From: Saprospiraceae bacterium
GTDB taxonomy: Bacteria; Bacteroidota; Bacteroidia; Chitinophagales; Saprospiraceae
NCBI GenBank assembly: GCA_016719855.1
Contig: JADJYH010000081.1
Span: 62,001-126,000, forward strand
Direction of reading: 5' to 3'
Length of the DNA: 64,000 nucleotides
Part shown: piece after piece, positions 59,346 to 64,000 of the stretch
Position numbering within the stretch: the first letter of the stretch is position 1
Layout of the letters: the number at the start of each line of letters is the position of its first letter
Position numbers and translations under genes: made by a program
The notes under the pieces: generated by a model
What the model was told of the DNA's origin: nothing
What the model saw: the letters and a program-made list of their open reading frames with translations, nothing else
The model's database searches: none

Positions 59346-61746
59346 CTATGCTGAAATAATTTCTTCTTCCGTCATTTCGGGTTCGTTTTCAAAAGCTTCG
59401 TCTGGTGTTGAACCCAGTTGCTCGCCCCCCATGGAAGCCCCCTTCAGCGAACCCCACCTCGACACGATGAACCATGCCAGCGGAATCACGCCGCCAAAGA
59501 AGAACACGGAGGCGCCGATTCCCCGCAGCCAAGTCAACTGCTCAAAGATGCCGCCGCCAGTGAAAGCATGCGAGCGAGCGAACCAAAGCCCGTTGTCCAC
59601 GATGGCCTTGAACTGGATGGCCCCTGCGGGGAAAAGGTCCAGCATGACCATCAGCATCAGGCCAGCGTTGATGGACCAAAAGGCGAACTTGACCAGCTTC
59701 TCGCTCCAGCGGTTTCCCTTGAGCAAAAGCCTCGAAGCAAACAGCAGCGCCGCCAGCGAGATGTTGCCGTAAACCCCCATCAGCGCAGCGTGGGCGTGGT
59801 TGATGGTGAGGTAGGAACCGTGTTCGAAGTAGTTCATGATGGGCAGGTTGACGATGATGCCCATGACGCCCGCCCCGAAGAAGTTCCAGAAGTTGGTGGC
59901 GACGAGGAACAGGAAAACCTCCGGGAAACCGAAGTTCCCCAACTGGTTTTTGCCGATGCCGTTGACGGCCATCCGGGGCATGTTCTTGAAGCGCCAGGCC
60001 TCCACCGTCAACAGAATCAGCGGGACGAATTGGAGGGTGGAAAACACGGAGCCGAGCGCCATCGTGGCCACTGGTTTTGCGTTCCAGTAGAAATTGTGCG
60101 AGATGCCCAGCAGCCCCGTTCCAAGGAAAAGTATGGTGGCAAAATAGACTACCCGGATGGCGGCCTGGCGGCTCACCAGCCCCATCAGCACCATCAAATA
60201 GCTGACGATGACCGTGATGAAAACCTCGAAAAACGCCTCCACCCACATGTGGATGACCATCCAGCGCCAGAAGTCGGCGATGACGAAATTGGTCTCCGGT
60301 GTGGCCACGAAGCCCGACAGGAACAACAGCGGGATGCCGATGACGGAGTAGATAATCCAGTTGGGCAGGTTCCATGGTTCGCCTTTCACGAAGGCGGGTT
60401 TTACGCCCCGGTAAACGATTATCCCCCCACATCACGAAGATGAGCATGAGCAGGACTTGGTAAATTTTTCCGAAGTCAACATACTCCCAGCCCTGGTGCC
60501 CAAGCAGGTGCCACCATTCACCGAAGACACCTTTTGGCCCAAGCACCATGCCTACCAGCGAGCCGCCCGCCAACACGATCAGCATCCAGAACAGCGTGTT
60601 GATGAGGGGAAGTTGCCCAGGTATTTCCTTTTTTGACAGGATGGGGCAAATGAAAATGGAAGAGGCTATCCAGCAAATTGAAATCCAATACAGCGCCAGC
60701 ATCAGGTGCCAACTGCGGGACATGGTCACCGGGAAAACCTCCGACGGGTGTATGCCGAACCAGCCCAGGAAGTTGACAAAATCGTTGATGGTGATGATGC
60801 CGCTCAGCACCTGCACGAAGAACAGGAGGATGGCCACGGCGAAGAACTTGTAGGTGGCTCGCTGCGTCGGGGTCGGCTTGAAATTGGCGACCTTTTCGGC
60901 GGTCAGCAGGTCCTTGCCCGCTGGCTTGAAAAATTTGTTGGGGAGCTGGTTGTACTGCCCGATGTAGTACAGCACGATGCCGCACATCAGCACAAATGCC
61001 AGCATCCCCAGCACGCTCCATAGTATGACGGGCGAGGTGGGCGTGTTGCCTGCGGCGGGGTCGAACGGCCAGTTGTGGGTGTAACTGAAATCGCTACCCG
61101 GACGCTCCACGGCGCATACCCAAGCTCCCCAGAAAAAGAAGGAAGCCAGGTTTTCCACCTCTTTTCGGTCGGAGATATAGTCCTTGGGCGGAAACGATCC
61201 CTCGGCGTTCTTGTCAATGAAAATATCGGTGTAATATGTCCGCAGTTTTCCCAGCGAATATGCCTGGGCGGCAGTCAGGGTCACAATGTTCCCGGCCTCA
61301 TCGTAGCGATTTTCCTTCAGTTCCGACTTGATGTTTTCCCCGATAATTTTCAGTTCCATGTCGGTGGCTTCTCGCCCGTTTTCCTTCATGAAAGCCTCGA
61401 CGTGGTACTCGTTCATGTAAACGGTGATGTAGTGCAGGGCTTCGGCGGTGTAGTCGGGGCCGCGCTGCGCCCCGTCACCCATGAAGGAGCCGTACTCCAT
61501 GAGTGCGTACTTGTGGAAGACCTTTTGGCCTTCCTCGATGGTGGTTTTGTCCATCATGACCTCGCCCGTCGGCGTTTTGAAGCCGGTCATGGGCGGTGCG
61601 TCGTTGTAGGTCTGGTAGCCTATCATGCCGACCCCTGCTACGCTGATGATCAGGATGAACAGCAGTGGCTGCCACCAATTCTTTGTGTTCATGAAATAGC
61701 TGATGCTCTTGGTGCCGTTGGCTTCAGCTTGTTTTTCTTCTTTCAT
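59346..61746 (-). CDS. norZ: Quinol-dependent nitric oxide reductase, apparent frameshift
   Basis: About 800 aa once corrected. Single-chain qNOR reducing 2 NO to N2O at the inner membrane. The N-terminal extracytoplasmic domain (MEYGSFMGDGAQRGPDYTAE) is followed by about 13 helices with heme/FeB ligands in WRWMVIHMWVEAFFEVF, LGISHNFYWNA and INHAHAALMGVYGNISLAA. At a G6 run near 60425 one extra base breaks the frame: after LMLIFVMWG the continuation IVYRGVKPAFVKGEPWNLPN is in the next frame and runs to 59346. Start at 61746 (MKEEKQ). An Rrf2 gene and shared operator motifs lie just upstream. Confidence 0.93.
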
Positions 61747-61959
61747 CGTTGAACTTGTTTTTGGACAAACCCAGCCTGGAACCGGCCAGTTTGGCATTCA
61801 TCCTATTTGAAGGGAAATAATTGAGTTAAGGAGGGGGAAACGCTGATATCCTAACCCGTTTCGAAGAAGACGGAGGCCATCAAACAGCCTGGTGGCACTT
61901 GGTTTGACAGGTTCAGGTAAGTAGGCGACTTCATCATATTTGGTGATTTAAATTCAGTA

Positions 61960-61979
61960 TTAAGAGTATTTTATCTTAA
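61960..61979 (-). promoter_or_regulatory. NsrR-like operator upstream of the NO reductase gene
   Basis: TTAAGAGTATTTTATCTTAA, with outer bases extending the dyad TTAAGA-N8-TCTTAA. The half AAGAGTATTT is close to the NsrR half-site AAGATGCATTT of proteobacteria. Its 12-base left half recurs exactly in front of the neighbouring Rrf2 gene. Confidence 0.6.
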
Positions 61980-61996
61980 ATAAAATCAAAAAAAAG

Positions 61997-62434
61997 TCAC
62001 GATACTAGGCGCATTCTTTCGTCGCTCACTTTCTCGCCCAGCTCCGCAAGTGAGGTGATGTCAAACTCATGTTTCACCGATTTCTTGGCGTCCTTCCAGA
62101 AGTCGTGGACAGGGCAGGGCGCTTCCACACCACAGCCGGGCAGCCCCAAAAGGCATTTGTCAAAAAAGTCCGCTCCTTCAAGGATGTGGACGATATCGGT
62201 CAAAAAAATCTGGTCGGCTGGTTTTTTAAGGGCGATGCCTCCGTTGGGGCCTCGGTAGGATTCCAGTATCCCGTGCAGGGTCAGTGTCTGAAAGGTTTTT
62301 GTAAGGAAATGGAAAGAGATGTTCAGTTTTTCGGAAATCTCCCCGATGTTCAGGTAGCCTGTCCTATCCTTTTTTGATGCCAAATATACCAAGGCCCTAA
62401 GGCCGTAAATGGTTGCTTTTGAAAGTACTTTCAC
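61997..62434 (-). CDS. Rrf2 family regulator (NsrR-like)
   Basis: 145 aa. MKVLSKATIYGLRALVYLAS start, recognition helix region SFHFLTKTFQTLTLHGILES, wing RGPNGGIAL, and three Cys C94, C101 and C107 (KCLLGLPGCGVEAPCPVH) placed as in Fe-S Rrf2 sensors. It precedes the qNOR gene on the same strand, and both carry the TTAAGAGTATTT motif, so it probably represses nor until NO destroys its cluster. Distinct from the Rrf2 at 53 kb, which has a different operator. Confidence 0.9.
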   Translation of the reverse strand: MKVLSKATIYGLRALVYLASKKDRTGYLNIGEISEKLNISFHFLTKTFQTLTLHGILESYRGPNGGIALKKPADQIFLTDIVHILEGADFFDKCLLGLPGCGVEAPCPVHDFWKDAKKSVKHEFDITSLAELGEKVSDERMRLVS

Positions 62435-62448
62435 GCTGTAAAAAAGAT

Positions 62449-62460
62449 TTAAGAGTATTT
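62449..62460 (-). promoter_or_regulatory. Operator half-site upstream of Rrf2
   Basis: TTAAGAGTATTT, identical to the left half of the site at 61960, 14 bases before the Rrf2 start codon. Only a weak second half (AGTCGC) follows. Fits autoregulation. Confidence 0.5.
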
Positions 62461-62464
62461 AGTC

Positions 62465-62949
62465 GCAAAAGAATGGAATTTATTTGTGCTTGTCAAATAT
62501 TCAGGAGATTTTTTAAAATATAAATTGGAGTAAAAGCAGGAACACGCAAGAAAACGCTTGAAAATAGCGCATTTGCCGCTAGGCAGATTGTTGGGTATTC
62601 TTCCTGTTTCCTAACATTAGCAGTGTGGCCACGCCGACACCTCACCCAGCGGGAAACAGCCGAGAGGGAAGCACGGTGGTGGGCCAAAATGGTTGATGCC
62701 AAGGGGGGGCCCTGGTCAATTCTTAAATTGACGACATTGGACTCAAAGTCACGCCGTCACTTCAACCCTTCTGACCCACTACCAAAAATTATTGGAAGCA
62801 TGGTTTTCAGGGTTCCATAAGCTGGCTTTTGAAAGGAAAAAGCTGTTGGCAGTCATGCCGTGCTGCCAGCAACAAATGTCCTCGTCACTTGAAAGCAATG
62901 GCCACTGCCAAAATCCCAGGTTTGCATAATTGGTAGATTATCAAAGCGC
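62465..62949. other. Long intergenic region without a convincing gene
   Basis: 485 bases. Short open frames exist on both strands but show no recognisable protein features. An imperfect hairpin, GTTGGCAG...CTGCCAGCAAC (about 62845-62873), lies downstream of the membrane protein gene at 62950 and could help terminate its transcript. Nothing else stands out. Confidence 0.5.
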
Positions 62950-63373
62950 CTATCCTTTGGGAGCCAGCCGGTTCCAGAGCCAGACCACCAGCCAGCCCAT
63001 CAATGCGCCAAGGGCGGTGTGCCAGGCCACGTCGCCGAGCGTAAGTGCGAGCGACCACATCTTGAAAGTGGCGGCGTTCGCCAAGCTCCAAGTAGCGGAA
63101 GTAGCAAGGCCCAGCGCTGCACCGGTTCTGGCACCGAAGCTGCCCGTCGGCTGCGACGAACGACTCGAAATCAGGTAAACCAGCACGAACGCCAGCACGG
63201 CTTCCAACTGCACCACAGGTGCTGGGTTGAATTCGCTCATTTTGTTCACATGCTCGCCAAAATGGGCAAGCTCGCTGTCAAGAAAAACCGGCTGCCAAGC
63301 CGCCATGAAAAGCGCCGTTGAGCAGGAATGTGACGATGAAGTATGCGAGCCAACAAAAAATTGTCCGTTTCAT
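62950..63373 (-). CDS. Small membrane protein, frameshifted
   Basis: About 141 aa once corrected. MKRTIFCWLAYFIVTFLLNG then AFHGGLAAGF is read from 63373. At a T5 run near 63285 the frame changes, and FLDSELAHFGEHVNKMSEFN, VLAFVLVYLISS and WHTALGALMGWLVVWLWNRL continue to the stop at 62950. Four transmembrane helices are predicted by eye. The 424-base span is one over a multiple of three. Family not recognised with confidence. Confidence 0.55.
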
Positions 63374-63530
63374 TTTTCAGATTGAATTTTTGTAAATGGT
63401 TAGAAGTGGGAAAATCATTTTTGGCCTTTTTTTCCCACGTTGGTTTACGCTGTTCTTCGCTTCCGGCCAATAATTCCCACCAGAAAAACTGCCGTCAACA
63501 ACTCATCGGAACGCCCATTGGATTACTGGA

Positions 63531-64000
63531 TTACTTCTGCACCTGGTAATCGTCCACTCCCCGGAAGAAGGTGACTTTGCCGTTCGCCACTTTGAAATGA
63601 TGGGTGTAAGTAGTGGCGTAATTTTTCCCGGAAGGGGTGTGTGCGTATTCAGCGTCGATGAGGGCGAACACATCCTCTCCGTCCGCCACGAAGCGGGTTG
63701 GCTGGAATTTGGAATACTTGGCTTTGGCAGCAAGCTCCTTGAAAAAATTGCCGACTTCCGCCTTGCCGTTGAACATGCGGGCTTTCGAGTCGAACATCCG
63801 GTCTTGGATGTCGAACGCCACCTTGTCGTCGCACATGGCCAGCACACCTTCGATGTCGCCCTTTCCGAATTTTTCGTACACGGTCATGACTAGGCCCGTG
63901 TTCGGGTTGTTGAACGAGCCGTAGCCTATTTGGCGGAGCGGTTCGCCCGTGTTGGTGATGGCGTGGCTGACGGCTTTGCCCTCGGCATTGAGTTCCACCA
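63531..64000 (-). CDS. SnoaL-like/NTF2-fold protein, N-terminus outside window
   Basis: The last 156 codons are present and the frame stays open to the window edge, so the start is not seen. The C-terminal about 125 residues (VMTVYEKFGKGDIEGVLAMC, DDKVAFDIQDRMFDSKARMF, FFKELAAKAKYSKFQPTRFV, HHFKVANGKVTFFRGVDDY) have the pattern of SnoaL/ketosteroid-isomerase-like proteins: a helix followed by a curved sheet forming a pocket. Ligand or reaction cannot be told. Confidence 0.75.
   Translation of the reverse strand, partial: VELNAEGKAVSHAITNTGEPLRQIGYGSFNNPNTGLVMTVYEKFGKGDIEGVLAMCDDKVAFDIQDRMFDSKARMFNGKAEVGNFFKELAAKAKYSKFQPTRFVADGEDVFALIDAEYAHTPSGKNYATTYTHHFKVANGKVTFFRGVDDYQVQK

Noticed and set aside
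60415..60432. Programmed frameshifting in the qNOR gene at the G6 run
   Set aside because: Many other genes here have single-base breaks in runs, and qNOR genes are not known to use recoding; a sequence error or mutation is simpler.
59418..60443. 341-codon open frame antisense to the NO reductase
   Set aside because: The opposite strand encodes clear NOR helices with heme ligands; the antisense product is charged and low in structure.
62493..62820. Short open frames on both strands in the 62.5-62.8 kb gap
   Set aside because: No protein features or start context; overlapping on opposite strands as expected by chance.

Overview
The window reads as chromosomal DNA of a Bacteroidota bacterium, most likely of the Saprospiria/Chitinophagia side. 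The evidence is type IX secretion (T9SS) sorting domains with YPNP motifs, a PorP/SprF protein, a giant protein with a gliding-motility-associated C-terminus, Bacteroidota-type promoters (TAnnTTTG at -7), A-rich start regions without Shine-Dalgarno sites, and a kdp operon that includes an outer-membrane porin. The genus is not determinable from the sequence alone.

Layout. 0-1 kb: tail of a KdpD-like kinase plus kdpE. 1-7 kb: accessory stretch with many broken genes (AraC remnant, frameshifted AraC, cupin, outer-membrane barrel, GNAT fragment), a diheme cytochrome c and a membrane protein. 7-10 kb: molybdenum hydroxylase pair (isoquinoline 1-oxidoreductase type), for which the cytochrome c is a plausible electron acceptor. 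10-11.2 kb: an Rpn-type nuclease/transposase gene between two partial copies of the kdpE 3' end. 11.3-20.7 kb: kdpFABC, porin, a split KdpD and a HAMP/PAS histidine kinase whose phospho-acceptor His is Asn. 20.9-27 kb: fused branched-chain 2-oxo-acid dehydrogenase E1, degenerate receiver, rfbA, M48-like lipoprotein, TIGR02757 protein and a glycosyltransferase. 27-40.6 kb: T9SS cargo, PorP/SprF, a PorE-like OmpA protein and a 2061-residue PKD/Ig adhesin. 40.7-44.8 kb: DUF58, hppD, fabI, Uma2 nuclease. 44.8-64 kb: a nitrosative-stress, heme and sulfur region with a polytopic membrane protein, tryptophanase, hemN, polyferredoxin, hemerythrin, RIC/YtfE, Rrf2, folate and pterin genes, an unknown 578-aa protein next to cysH, a secreted heme peroxidase, a quinol-type NO reductase with a second Rrf2, and a SnoaL-like protein.

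The most unusual signal is not a gene. Many intergenic gaps hold a low-complexity, self-complementary element: a G/T-rich arm of tandem 7-12 nt words, then a C/A-rich arm of the complementary words, usually ending within about 15 bases of the next start codon. The words differ at every locus, but the architecture and strand polarity are the same. One such word array is translated as the linker between the fused E1 alpha and beta domains, and another forms the C-terminus of the TIGR02757 protein. Every junction of the kdp operon from kdpF to kdpD carries either one of these elements or a perfect hairpin.

About ten genes carry single-base frameshifts, several in homopolymers. They cluster at 2-6 kb and 43-64 kb, while 7-43 kb (including a 6.2-kb reading frame) is clean. 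Some may be assembly errors rather than true pseudogenes. No rRNA, tRNA or CRISPR array was recognised.
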